NCBI GenBank assembly: GCA_017481065.1
Contig: JAFUPT010000022.1
Coordinates: 1-26,379 of the forward strand
Length of the DNA: 26,379 nucleotides
Direction of reading: 5' to 3'
Origin: Clostridia bacterium
GTDB lineage: Bacteria > Bacillota_A > Clostridia > Christensenellales > Aristaeellaceae
Positions within the stretch are counted from its first letter, which is position 1, and each line of letters starts with the position of its first letter. Below are positions 6,833 to 13,559 of this stretch, piece after piece. The position numbers and the translations under genes were made by a program. Under the pieces are notes generated by a model. That model saw only the letters and a program-made list of their open reading frames with translations, made no database searches and was not told the origin of the DNA.

Positions 6833-8099
6833 GCGCGGCATGGCTCCAGAGCACGCTGCCGGACAGGTCGATCACCTGCCATTCCTCCTCCGTGCGCGCA
6901 AGCAGCCGGTCCTCGCCGATGTTTTCAATGGAGAGGTAGATGCTGTCCAGCAGTATCTCCCCTTCCCCGTCCACCACGCCGTAGCGGGCGGAATCCATGT
7001 CGGTGGAAAGCTGTATCTCGCCGAGCAAATCGTTCATATAGCGGCCCACATTCGCCGTCATGAAGGCGTAAACCGGCTCGCCGGATACATTTCCCAATGG
7101 ATACAGGTTCTGGTAGCGGCGGTCGCTGCCGTTCAGGTATACGCATTCCTCGCCCCACATGCCTTCGGAGATGATCAACTCCCCGTCCACGCCCTCCAGC
7201 ACCACCGATCCCGCCGGGGCCTCCAGCAGCATCTCGCCGGAAGCATCGTATACATACAGGAAGTGGGAATCCACCACCGCGTAGCCTTCGCCCACCAGCG
7301 CGATATAAATATCCTCGCCCTCGTAGCGCGCGGCCTCGCTGCCGTCCGGCTTGAACACATATGCGGCCTCCAGGTTCTTGGCCGCGATGGCAAAGCCCGA
7401 TTCCGAAATTTCAAGGAAATCATATTCCGCAGGGATCACGGTCCTGCCCTCCCGGTCGATGGCGCCGTACTTGCCGTCCACCACCACCGCGGCGAGTCCG
7501 TTTACAAAGCGCCCGGCATATTCATATTTTGCTTCGATGGCGATGCGGCCCAGCGCATCGCAGTAGCCGTATTTGCCGCTGCCCGGCACAAGGATGCCCA
7601 GCAGCCCCCCGGAGGCTTCATGGTTCATGGCGCGCACATAGATGCGGGTGGCATGCCGCCTGCCCTCGGGATCGATGCGGTAGAGCTTGTCCGATTCCAT
7701 ATCGTTGGGATCGCCCAGCAGCGCCCAGCAATTCTTTGAATTACCCGGCACGATCATGCTGTATATGAATTCGCTGCGCTCCGTTCCATCGGCGTTGAGT
7801 ATGCCCCATTTGCCGCCCGTTTCCGCGAGGATCAGCCCCTCCCGTATCCGAATCTGGCTGTACACATTCCCGGTGCGCAATTCCCCCGCGCCGTCCATCA
7901 GGGCGTAGAGGCCGTCCCGCTCCGCGGCAAAGAGCCCCTCTCCCAGCGGCACGATATCGCCGAATTCCCCGGGAGGAATGATCTCGCCGCTATCCCTGTC
8001 CAGCAGCGCGGCCGTCTCCTCCATGCGCACGCTCACCGCCGCCTGCGCGCAGCCCAGCATAAGAAGGATGCACAGCAATACAGGCATCAGCTTCTTCAT
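6804..8099 (-). CDS. Exported WG-repeat protein
   Basis: 431 residues. The N-terminus is a signal peptide, either cut at AQA|A (residue 20) or, less likely, lipid-modified at Cys17 (MLGC is a poor lipobox). WG/KWG-type beta repeats are visible: GGKWGILNADG (96-106), GKYGYCDALGRIAIEAKYEYAGRF (175-198), GKYGAIDREGRTVIPAEYDFLEI (209-231), and a later degenerate ARYGVVDGEGEIL. Such repeats form beta-propeller-like or repeat scaffolds of unknown function. The start ATG (8097-8099) has GGGGGAGG seven bases upstream. A -10-like TACAAT lies at 8138-8133. It is divergent from the tRNA cluster. Confidence 0.85.
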   Translation of the reverse strand: MKKLMPVLLCILLMLGCAQAAVSVRMEETAALLDRDSGEIIPPGEFGDIVPLGEGLFAAERDGLYALMDGAGELRTGNVYSQIRIREGLILAETGGKWGILNADGTERSEFIYSMIVPGNSKNCWALLGDPNDMESDKLYRIDPEGRRHATRIYVRAMNHEASGGLLGILVPGSGKYGYCDALGRIAIEAKYEYAGRFVNGLAAVVVDGKYGAIDREGRTVIPAEYDFLEISESGFAIAAKNLEAAYVFKPDGSEAARYEGEDIYIALVGEGYAVVDSHFLYVYDASGEMLLEAPAGSVVLEGVDGELIISEGMWGEECVYLNGSDRRYQNLYPLGNVSGEPVYAFMTANVGRYMNDLLGEIQLSTDMDSARYGVVDGEGEILLDSIYLSIENIGEDRLLARTEEEWQVIDLSGSVLWSHAAPMQTEEPSF

Positions 8100-8181
8100 G
8101 GCGCATCCTCCCCCTTTTATAAGATCAATACTATTGTACCACATCCGAACGTTAAAAAATGAATTTATTTGCAAAAAAGTA

Positions 8182-8210
8182 TAGACAAACCCGTTTCAAC
8201 GTGGTATAAT
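8182..8210 (+). promoter_or_regulatory. tRNA cluster promoter
   Basis: TAGACA (8182-8187), 17-base spacer, TATAAT (8205-8210) with TGG just before it. It lies 43 bases before tRNA-Arg. Confidence 0.85.
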
Positions 8211-8253
8211 CTTGAGCTGTCGGTAGGGTAAATCTCCTGCAGCGATGAAGTAT

Positions 8254-8330
<77 letters not shown>

Positions 8331-8338
8331 TGATATGT

Positions 8339-8416
8339 GGTGGGTATAGCTCAGTTGGTTAGAGTGCCAGGTTGTGGCCCTGGAGGTCGTGGGTTCGAAC
8401 CCCACTACTCACCCCA
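8339..8416 (+). tRNA. tRNA-His (GTG)
   Basis: Acceptor GTGGGTA/TACTCAC with one G-T pair, plus the extra G at position -1 (8339) facing C73, the tRNA-His hallmark. Anticodon loop TTGTGGC with GTG. CCA is encoded. It is eight bases after tRNA-Arg. Confidence 0.96.
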
Positions 8417-8483
8417 CTTTTTAATATGGGCAGCTTGCATCGCCCGATAAGCCCCGGTTTGTACCTGCAAAGCGGGAAGAGAG

Positions 8484-8504
8484 AAAAAGCCGATCGGCTT
8501 TTTT
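8484..8504. terminator. Intrinsic terminator inside the tRNA cluster
   Basis: AAAAAGCC-GATC-GGCTTTTTT, symmetric and able to work both ways. It lies between tRNA-His and tRNA-Gln. No clear promoter is seen between it and tRNA-Gln, so the two downstream tRNAs would depend on read-through. Confidence 0.75.
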
Positions 8505-8511
8505 GCTTTAT

Positions 8512-8586
8512 TGGGGCGTAGCCAAGCGGTAAGGCACCAGACTTTGACTCTGGCATTCGCTGGTTCGACACCAGCCGCCCCAGCCA
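8512..8586 (+). tRNA. tRNA-Gln (TTG)
   Basis: Acceptor TGGGGCG/CGCCCCA, including the weak U1-A72 pair typical of tRNA-Gln. Anticodon loop CTTTGAC with TTG; discriminator G; encoded CCA. Confidence 0.95.
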
Positions 8587-8590
8587 ATAT

Positions 8591-8666
8591 GATTCATTAG
8601 CTCAGTCGGTAGAGCACCTGACTTTTAATCAGGGTGTCCGGGGTTCGAATCCCCGATGAGTCACCA
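8591..8666 (+). tRNA. tRNA-Lys (TTT)
   Basis: Acceptor GATTCAT/ATGAGTC with one T-G pair. Anticodon loop CTTTTAA with TTT; discriminator A; encoded CCA. Last gene of the cluster; the accessory-looking block begins after it. Confidence 0.96.
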
Positions 8667-8668
8667 GT

Positions 8669-8700
8669 CCTCCCGAAGCATCGCTTCGGGAGGCTTTTTA
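8669..8700 (+). terminator. tRNA cluster terminator
   Basis: An 11-bp perfect stem CCTCCCGAAGC/GCTTCGGGAGG with loop ATC, followed by CTTTTTA. It begins two bases after the CCA of tRNA-Lys. Confidence 0.93.
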
Positions 8701-8733
8701 TATACAAAAGCGGCGGGCCGTTATGCCGCCGCT
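8701..8733 (-). terminator. Terminator of the toxin-antitoxin operon
   Basis: On the minus strand AGCGGCGG (8733-8726) pairs with CCGCCGCT (8716-8709), followed by TTTGTATA. It lies six bases after the toxin stop. Confidence 0.75.
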
Positions 8734-8739
8734 CAACAG

Positions 8740-9000
8740 TCAATCATCGTAATGCCCCTTGCACTGGGCAATAATAATCGCTCCGTCTTTTTCCCTGTAC
8801 ACAATCCTGTTTACACTATCTATACGCCTGCTCCACCATCCCGAAAGGTTATCTTTCAATGGTTCGGGCTCTCCAATCCCCTCAAAGCTGCTGCGCTGTA
8901 TATCCTTGATCAGTAGATTGATTCTTTTCAGCGTCTTTTTATCCTGTGTTTGCCAATACAGGTATTCTTCCCATGCGCGCTCATCCCATAATAACCGCAT
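8740..9000 (-). CDS. yoeB-like: YoeB/Txe-family mRNA interferase toxin
   Basis: 86 residues, normal toxin length. E. coli YoeB catalytic residues are all present at the same numbers: Glu46 (EPEPLK), Arg65 (NRIVY), His83 and Tyr84 (CKGHY). The family blocks EYLYWQTQD, LKRINLLIKDI, FEGIGEPEPLK, NLSGWWSRRI are clear. Such toxins cut mRNA in the ribosomal A site. It starts three bases after the antitoxin stop, so translation is probably coupled. The toxin looks intact and active. Its partner is RelB/DinJ-like rather than YefM-like. Confidence 0.95.
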   Translation of the reverse strand: MRLLWDERAWEEYLYWQTQDKKTLKRINLLIKDIQRSSFEGIGEPEPLKDNLSGWWSRRIDSVNRIVYREKDGAIIIAQCKGHYDD

Positions 9001-9003
9001 ACC

Positions 9004-9267
9004 TTATCCCTCAATCAGTTCATGCTCGGCGAGGGAAGCCGCCCCGCTGTCTATTTCAGCGGTAACGCGGGAAAGATATGCCATGTTTTTTGCGCTGTAA
9101 AATGGATCTGCATTCACTTCAAAGGGAATGCGCCGCTCGCGGCTCACCTTCGTTGCAAACATGGTAAAGGCCGTGGTCATCGATAGACCCATTTCCCGGC
9201 AAACGCTCTCCATGCTCTTCTTTAATTCGGAATCCATGCGGAAATTTACCATGGTCGTTTCAGACAT
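9004..9267 (-). CDS. relB/dinJ-like: RelB/DinJ-family antitoxin
   Basis: 87 residues. The N-terminal half (VNFRMDSELKKSMESVCREMGLSMTTAFTMFATKV) fits the ribbon-helix-helix of RelB/DinJ antitoxins, followed by RRIPFEV and a C-terminal toxin-binding tail (DPFYSAKNMAYLSRVTAEI). The start is the ATG at 9265-9267, which has AAGGAG eight bases upstream; the GTG nine bases earlier touches that site and is unlikely. The protein should neutralise the adjacent YoeB-like toxin and repress its own promoter through the operator at 9291-9323. Confidence 0.93.
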   Translation of the reverse strand: MSETTMVNFRMDSELKKSMESVCREMGLSMTTAFTMFATKVSRERRIPFEVNADPFYSAKNMAYLSRVTAEIDSGAASLAEHELIEG

Positions 9268-9290
9268 GCTGTTCACTCCTTCAGCTCATT

Positions 9291-9323
9291 TTGTAAAGCA
9301 TTTGTCTTCCATTTGCTTTACAA
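9291..9323 (-). promoter_or_regulatory. Toxin-antitoxin operator
   Basis: Perfect 10-bp arms TTGTAAAGCA (9291-9300) and TGCTTTACAA (9314-9323) with a 13-base centre. It covers the predicted transcription start and the first 30 bases of the leader, between the -10 and the antitoxin ribosome site. This is the expected place for ribbon-helix-helix autorepression. Confidence 0.8.
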
Positions 9324-9327
9324 CTGT

Positions 9328-9356
9328 ATTATATGCTTCCGGCCGCGCTTTGTCAA
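9328..9356 (-). promoter_or_regulatory. Toxin-antitoxin promoter
   Basis: Perfect consensus on the minus strand: TTGACA (9356-9351), 17-base spacer, TATAAT (9333-9328). Confidence 0.92.
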
Positions 9357-9373
9357 GCGGCATTTTTCAGCAG

Positions 9374-9415
9374 AACAAAAATGGCCTTACCCCCATTGAA
9401 AACAGGGGCAAGGCC
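9374..9415 (-). terminator. Terminator downstream of the unknown gene
   Basis: On the minus strand GGCCTT-G-CCCC and GGGG-T-AAGGCC pair with one internal mismatch (9415-9383), followed by ATTTTTGTT. It separates the sigma-factor block from the toxin-antitoxin promoter. Confidence 0.8.
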
Positions 9416-9504
9416 GCGCAAACCATTCTTACGCTGTGAAGGGATTCTTATTCTCCCCTCCATTGCTTCTGCGGGAACAGGGCGAAAGCGCATCCCCTCC
9501 CATG

Positions 9505-9993
9505 TCATTCCATCCGGGAGCTCTTGCGGCGCGCCACATGCTCATTAAACCTGCGCTCCAATGTGTAAATCAAGCGCTTTTTCATGCGCAGGGCTTCCCC
9601 TTCCTTCCCCAGGCACACCATCCGCCTGTAATAGAGCTCATATTTCACCAGCAGCAAATCAAAAAATCCCGCCTCCAGCGTTTCCCAATCGGCTCTTGTG
9701 AGCACCGCTTTATCGAAGATGCGCAGGATACGCTCAAGGTCCTCCAGAAGCACCTGCGGATTGATAGGCACCTGTAGCTGAAACATTTCTTCAACGGGCA
9801 CAGCATCTTCCGTCCCGTCCATCCATCCCGCAGGATGTTCAATTTCCCTTATCCGTTTTTCAAAGCCCGGTATTCCAAGCAACGCCTGCAAATCCGGGTT
9901 GCAGCGCATCCTTTTGATGCGCTGCGGCAGTTTATTTGCGTCTTTTTCGTCGTTCCTAATCATGCTCTTTCTCTTTCGTAATTGCATCTGCAT
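9505..9993 (-). CDS. Hypothetical protein, possibly in the sigma operon
   Basis: Up to 162 residues, soluble, charged, with no membrane segment. Lys/Arg-rich at both ends; the middle (about 75-125) is predicted helical with many Leu. I do not recognise a family. The start is uncertain: ATGs at 9993, 9987 and 9963 all lack a good ribosome site, and a GC-rich hairpin (10000-10005 with 10015-10020) sits just upstream. It begins 33 bases after the lipoprotein gene on the same strand, so it could be the last gene of the sigma/anti-sigma operon. It is followed by a terminator. Confidence 0.6.
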   Translation of the reverse strand: MQMQLRKRKSMIRNDEKDANKLPQRIKRMRCNPDLQALLGIPGFEKRIREIEHPAGWMDGTEDAVPVEEMFQLQVPINPQVLLEDLERILRIFDKAVLTRADWETLEAGFFDLLLVKYELYYRRMVCLGKEGEALRMKKRLIYTLERRFNEHVARRKSSRME

Positions 9994-10026
9994 ACATAGG
10001 CGGGGCGCTCCATACCCCGCTGTTCA

Positions 10027-10452
10027 TCATTTGGTTGTGATGCTGGGGCTGCTGTATGCCTTGGTTTCGGTACTTCCATCAATAGTGCAGATAAAGGTCG
10101 CCTGCACATAATAAGTTTCGCCTTCCACACCATTGAAATATTTACTATAAGAATAGGAAGTAACTCCGGAAGCAGTCTTGCCGGAGAGCAGTCCGGTAAC
10201 ATCTACCCAATCTCCGTTCTCATTAAGCTTTTCTACCATATATGTAGCCACACCGATGGAATCGCACACGCCCGTGCCGCCGGCGGAGAACACGATTTTG
10301 ATCCTTCCGTCGCCCTGATCGGTCAGGTTTACGCCGTAGTAATCAAAATAATTGCTGTTTCTTGCCCCATTTGCCGCTTCTGCGCAGGCGGAAAGGACAA
10401 ATACATTCAGCAGCATTGCCGCGAGCAGAATGATGGTTATAAACTTCTTCAT
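10027..10452 (-). CDS. Small predicted lipoprotein
   Basis: 141 residues. Signal peptide with a good lipobox LSAC (Cys23), so probably a membrane-anchored lipoprotein; cleavage at AEA is an alternative. The mature part is rich in Gly, Ser, Thr, Tyr and beta-prone segments (YFDYYGVNLTDQGDGRIKIVFSAGG, ETYYVQATFICTIDG), and resembles small secreted beta-sandwich proteins of Clostridia. GGAGG lies nine bases before the ATG. It is 57 bases after the anti-sigma gene and may be its co-transcribed target. Function unknown. Confidence 0.8.
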   Translation of the reverse strand: MKKFITIILLAAMLLNVFVLSACAEAANGARNSNYFDYYGVNLTDQGDGRIKIVFSAGGTGVCDSIGVATYMVEKLNENGDWVDVTGLLSGKTASGVTSYSYSKYFNGVEGETYYVQATFICTIDGSTETKAYSSPSITTK

Positions 10453-10509
10453 GGTCTTTCTCCTCCAGAAATAATTCTGTTTTTACGAGCGCGTACCGAC
10501 CCGCCGCAC

Positions 10510-11373
10510 TTAATCCATCATGCTCCCAACAATCTGCGTGAGTTCCTCATGGCTGATGTTGCCGGAAATCTGGTAATGCGCGCCCTGGTCAATCCATGAA
10601 GCGGACATTCTTTCGCTATCCGTATTATGGTAATAGCTCAATTCCCTTCCATTTATATCCTCAGTAAGGGGCTCGTTCAGCGTCCTTTCATATTCATATC
10701 CAAACACGCTCTCATCATTATAGGAAAGCATCATGCGGATCACGAGGATATCATCGCCGGCCTGGTAGCTTACGGAGATTTCCATCATATCGGGATCTTC
10801 ATATACAGCGCCCTGCTGGAAGGCGAACCTCTCCGGCAGCCACTGCGGAATCACCCGGAAGCCATCCTTTTCCGCGGGCATTTCCTCCAGGGAGAAAATG
10901 GTCTGCTGGGAAAATTCGGTTTCTGCATCGGTATAGGCAATATCGTTGGGGATGGGAGCCTTGGAATCCATGCTGCTGGTACTGTAAATGCCGAATGTTT
11001 CCGCCACCGGCGCAAGCAGTTTCAGGAGATGGGTCCAGCGGAAGGCCTTTGCCGTTTCAAAGGATACAAAAAACAGCGCTGCCAGCACCACGATTCCCGC
11101 CGCCGTGCGGCTCAGCGCACGCACCCAGCGGCGCTGCCTGTGCGCCCGCATGCCTTTCTGTATTCCATTCCAGCCCTGCGCCCGCTCCTTCTCCGTCGTC
11201 CTTTCAGCTTCGAGCATGTCCAGCAGCTCGTCAACCAGCTGCATGTCCACCTCATTCACCGGCTTTGAAAGTTCTTCTTCCAGCATCCTGCTTATCTCAA
11301 GCTGCATCAGCTCCATATCATTTTCTAAACTCAAGCGTTCAATGATCTTGCGTTCGTTGATTCCATTCGACAT
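10510..11373 (-). CDS. Membrane anti-sigma factor-like protein (DUF4367-type C-terminus)
   Basis: 287 residues from ATG 11371-11373 (GGAGAG nine bases upstream); an earlier ATG at 11412 would add 13 residues. The N-terminal ~75 residues are cytoplasmic and helical, followed by a basic patch (RQRRWVRALSR), one membrane helix (about 89-108) and an extracellular domain of about 170 residues. That domain resembles DUF4367 (FRVIPQWLPERFAF, ISVSYQAGDDILVIRMMLSY, ASWIDQGAHYQISG). It begins 46 bases after the ECF sigma gene, so it probably holds that sigma factor inactive until an envelope signal. The domain assignment is from memory of the family. Confidence 0.8.
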   Translation of the reverse strand: MSNGINERKIIERLSLENDMELMQLEISRMLEEELSKPVNEVDMQLVDELLDMLEAERTTEKERAQGWNGIQKGMRAHRQRRWVRALSRTAAGIVVLAALFFVSFETAKAFRWTHLLKLLAPVAETFGIYSTSSMDSKAPIPNDIAYTDAETEFSQQTIFSLEEMPAEKDGFRVIPQWLPERFAFQQGAVYEDPDMMEISVSYQAGDDILVIRMMLSYNDESVFGYEYERTLNEPLTEDINGRELSYYHNTDSERMSASWIDQGAHYQISGNISHEELTQIVGSMMD

Positions 11374-11419
11374 TCTTCTGCACTCTCCATTCTTTATATG
11401 TCCGGATTTCATAGGATTA

Positions 11420-11944
11420 TTACACTTCCTGGAAAACTTTCTTTGTTTTCTGGCGCAAGCGCCATATTTTCACCCGCATCGCGTTGGGCTTCAGGCCCAT
11501 CAGCCCGGCGATTTCCTCCACAGACCGCTGTTCAATGCAATATGCTTCCAACAATTTATATTCTTCCGGGGTGAGAGATTGTTTCAGCGTGAGCATCACA
11601 TCGCTCACGCCGGTATTATCTTGGGATGGTTCCACATAGGAATGGACGGAATGCACGTTCTTTTTCGCCAGCGCCCTGCCGGCCTTGTCCTGCTTGCGGC
11701 CGGCGCGCACCGCCGTGCGCACGAAATTGCTGCATACATTCTTCGTAGTTACCGCCAGCCAGGCCGCAGGCTTGGGATGCTTCATGATCTCCTCGCTCCG
11801 CGACGCCAGCAGGAATACCTCCTGCACCACATCCTGCGCATCCTCCGCATGCCCCAGATATTGGGCCAGCAAATGTTTGGCTATGCGGTATATCCTCTCA
11901 GAATTTTCAGCGTACAAATCCTCTATCCACTTCTCCTTATTCAT
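11420..11944 (-). CDS. ECF-type RNA polymerase sigma factor
   Basis: 174 residues. Region sigma2 is clear at about 12-80 (DAQDVVQEVFLLASRSEEIMKHPKPAAWLAVTTKNVCSNFVR). Region sigma4 is at about 117-170 (LTLKQSLTPEEYKLLEAYCIEQRSVEEIAGLMGLKPNAMRVKIWRLRQK). No region 3, as expected for group 4 sigma factors. It directs RNA polymerase to a small stress or envelope regulon and is the first gene of a minus-strand operon with its likely anti-sigma factor. The ribosome site is only fair (GGTGGGGA). It is divergent from mntA. Confidence 0.93.
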   Translation of the reverse strand: MNKEKWIEDLYAENSERIYRIAKHLLAQYLGHAEDAQDVVQEVFLLASRSEEIMKHPKPAAWLAVTTKNVCSNFVRTAVRAGRKQDKAGRALAKKNVHSVHSYVEPSQDNTGVSDVMLTLKQSLTPEEYKLLEAYCIEQRSVEEIAGLMGLKPNAMRVKIWRLRQKTKKVFQEV

Positions 11945-11977
11945 CCAATCATCCCCACCCTTTGTAATTTTTTTGAA

Positions 11978-12006
11978 ATCATAACATATTTATATCCCGG
12001 AATCAA
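11978..12006 (-). promoter_or_regulatory. Sigma operon promoter
   Basis: Minus strand TTGATT (12006-12001), 17-base spacer, TATGAT (11983-11978). It looks like a housekeeping promoter; no separate ECF-type promoter was recognised, so autoregulation is not shown. Confidence 0.6.
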
Positions 12007-12090
12007 ATCATTTGCAGAAATTGGGCCGATTTTTTTTGCAAAGCGCGTATTCCAGCCGCCAGTACGCATCCCAGTCCTGCTTTTCCGCGC

Positions 12091-12119
12091 TTGACGTTCC
12101 CCTCGGAAGGTGCTATCAT
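12091..12119 (+). promoter_or_regulatory. mntA-hepT promoter
   Basis: TTGACG (12091-12096), 17-base spacer, TATCAT (12114-12119) preceded by TGC (extended -10). Confidence 0.78.
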
Positions 12120-12160
12120 GGAATTGTAATATATCATGCAGGAAGGAGCGCCGGTCCGCC

Positions 12161-12466
12161 ATGAGCGAACATGTTTATTCCCTGGATGAAATCCGTGCCA
12201 TGGCCGCGCCCATTGCCGAGCGGCACGGCGTGAATGCGCTTTATCTCTTCGGTTCCTATGCCCGCGGAGAAGCAACTCCCTCCAGCGATATGGATTTCCG
12301 CATCGAAAAGGGGCAGCTGCTCTCCCTGTTCCAGCTTGCCGCCCTAAAGATCGACCTGGAGGACGTCTTCCAAAAGGAGCTGGATGTGCTGACCACGCAA
12401 ATGCTCTCCCCCCAGTTCCTCAACAGCATTCAGCCCGAGGAGGTGCTCGTCTATGCCCGCGGTTGA
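12161..12466 (+). CDS. mntA: MntA-type nucleotidyltransferase antitoxin
   Basis: 101 residues, minimal nucleotidyltransferase. The motif GSX10DXD is exact: Gly31-Ser32 ... Asp43-Met44-Asp45 (LFGSYARG, SSDMDF). In characterised MntA-HepT pairs this enzyme adds AMP to a Tyr of HepT and silences it. Start ATG 12161 follows GGAAGGAG by 12 bases and lies downstream of the promoter. Its last 14 bases overlap hepT, so the two are translationally coupled. Confidence 0.92.
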   Translation: MSEHVYSLDEIRAMAAPIAERHGVNALYLFGSYARGEATPSSDMDFRIEKGQLLSLFQLAALKIDLEDVFQKELDVLTTQMLSPQFLNSIQPEEVLVYARG

Positions 12467-12809
12467 TCATTCCGTGCGCGATCGAAATTGTATCGAGCAC
12501 ATGCTGCGCTACTGCAAGCAGCTGGATTCCTCGCTGGAAGAAATCCAGCGCTCCCGGGAGCGTTTCCTCTCCAGCAATACCTATCAGAACGCGGTTGCCA
12601 TGTGCATCCTGCAGCTGGGCGAGCTCACAAAGCAGCTCTCGCAGGATTTCATCTCCACACACCGCGAAATCCCTTGGAACCTGATCGCCAGAACCCGCGA
12701 TATCTACGCCCATCACTACGGCTCCATTGATGTGGAAATGCTCTGGGCCACCGCCGTCGGCGATATTCCCGCCCTGCGCGCTTTCTGCGAAGGCTTTTTG
12801 GACTCCTGA
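12453..12809 (+). CDS. hepT: HepT-type HEPN RNase toxin
   Basis: 118 residues, HEPN/DUF86 family. The toxin motif RX4HXY is intact: Arg82, His87, Tyr89 (RDIYAHHY). Tyr89 is the residue expected to be AMPylated by MntA. The helical core (NAVAMCILQLGELTKQLS, PWNLIARTRDIYAHHYGSID) is typical. GGAGG lies inside mntA, nine bases before the ATG. Both enzyme motifs are complete, so the module looks functional. No clear terminator follows; bcp is 70 bases downstream. Confidence 0.93.
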   Translation: MPAVDHSVRDRNCIEHMLRYCKQLDSSLEEIQRSRERFLSSNTYQNAVAMCILQLGELTKQLSQDFISTHREIPWNLIARTRDIYAHHYGSIDVEMLWATAVGDIPALRAFCEGFLDS

Positions 12810-12822
12810 ACCTGTTTTCGGA

Positions 12823-12873
12823 TTCATTTTTCCACCTTCGGTTTATATATTACCAACAAACACACCGGAGGTG
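12823..12873 (+). promoter_or_regulatory. bcp promoter-in-loop hairpin
   Basis: CACCTTCGG (12833-12841) pairs with CCGGAGGTG (12865-12873), nine pairs with one G-U; the right arm holds the bcp ribosome site. A TATATT -10 (12846-12851) with a weak TTCATT -35 (12823-12828) puts the predicted start near 12858, after the left arm. Confidence 0.5.
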
Positions 12874-12879
12874 CGCAAA

Positions 12880-13344
12880 ATGCTTGATATAAATGTAAAA
12901 GCCCCCAATTTCACCCTCTCCGATAAGGATGGCAATCCCGTCTCCCTCTCTGATTTCCTCGGCAAAAAGGTGGTGCTCTATTTCTATCCCCGGGACAACA
13001 CCCCCGGCTGCACCCGCCAGGCCTGCGCCTTCGCAGCCGCATACGAGGGATTCAAGGAGATCGACGCCGTCGTAATCGGCGTCAGCAAGGATTCCGCCGC
13101 TTCCCACCAGAAATTTGCCGAGAAGTACAATCTCCCCTTCATCCTCCTCTCCGACCCCGATAAGCAGGCCATTCAGGCCTACGATGTGTGGCAGGAGAAG
13201 AAAAACTACGGGCGGGTCAGCATGGGCGTGGTCCGCGCCACCTATGTGATCGATGAAAACGGCATGATCGAGCATGTGATGCCCAAGGTGAAGCCCGACA
13301 CCAACGCCGCGGAAATCCTGGCATATCTGCGGAAGAACGCTTAA
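12880..13344 (+). CDS. bcp: Thioredoxin-dependent thiol peroxidase (BCP/PrxQ)
   Basis: 154 residues, usual length. It reduces peroxides in the cytoplasm using a thioredoxin-like donor, possibly the TrxA encoded in this window. The peroxidatic Cys44 lies in YPRDNTPGCT and a resolving Cys49 follows in the CX4C spacing of E. coli BCP. The start ATG 12880 has GGAGG eight bases upstream. It follows the mntA-hepT operon on the same strand and is convergent with glmS. Its stop codon lies inside the first hairpin of the downstream palindrome mosaic. Confidence 0.95.
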   Translation: MLDINVKAPNFTLSDKDGNPVSLSDFLGKKVVLYFYPRDNTPGCTRQACAFAAAYEGFKEIDAVVIGVSKDSAASHQKFAEKYNLPFILLSDPDKQAIQAYDVWQEKKNYGRVSMGVVRATYVIDENGMIEHVMPKVKPDTNAAEILAYLRKNA

Positions 13345-13545
13345 GGGACTCCGTCCCTTAAGAATCCCTGCAAGGGGAAATGATTTCCCCTTGACCCCTC
13401 ACAACGCAAACCGCGCCATTCATCGGCGCGATTTGCTAGATAAATTAAAAGGCACGCGTATGCGTGCCTTTTTGTGGGGTTTCCAAAGGGAATCATTCCC
13501 TTTGGTCAGGGGTCTGGGGGCGGACAGCCCCCAGCGTCCATTCAG
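13341..13545. repeat. Palindromic mosaic between bcp and glmS
   Basis: Hairpins in order: 13341-13361 (TTAAGGGAC/GTCCCTTAA), 13371-13393 (CAAGGGGAAA/TTTCCCCTTG), 13406-13436 (GCAAA-CGCGCC/GGCGCG-TTTGC), 13447-13473 (GGCACGC/GCGTGCC with T tract), 13483-13505 (CCAAAGGGAA/TTCCCTTTGG), 13514-13534 (CTGGGGGC/GCCCCCAG), ending CAGCGTCC. The last three are the same cassette as at 18028-18112 in the opposite orientation. No gene is seen. Confidence 0.88.
13447..13473. terminator. Bidirectional terminator between bcp and glmS
   Basis: AAAAGGCACGC, loop GTAT, GCGTGCCTTTT plus a further T. It can stop both bcp (+) and glmS (-) transcription and is also one module of the repeat cassette. Confidence 0.88.
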
Positions 13546-13559
13546 CGTCTCTCCCCCGC

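Noticed and set aside
9274..9276. GTG start for the RelB-like antitoxin
   Set aside because: It abuts the AAGGAG site with no spacing; the ATG nine bases later has ideal spacing.
8667..12810. Integrated prophage or ICE
   Set aside because: No integrase, structural or conjugation genes, and no att duplicate found.
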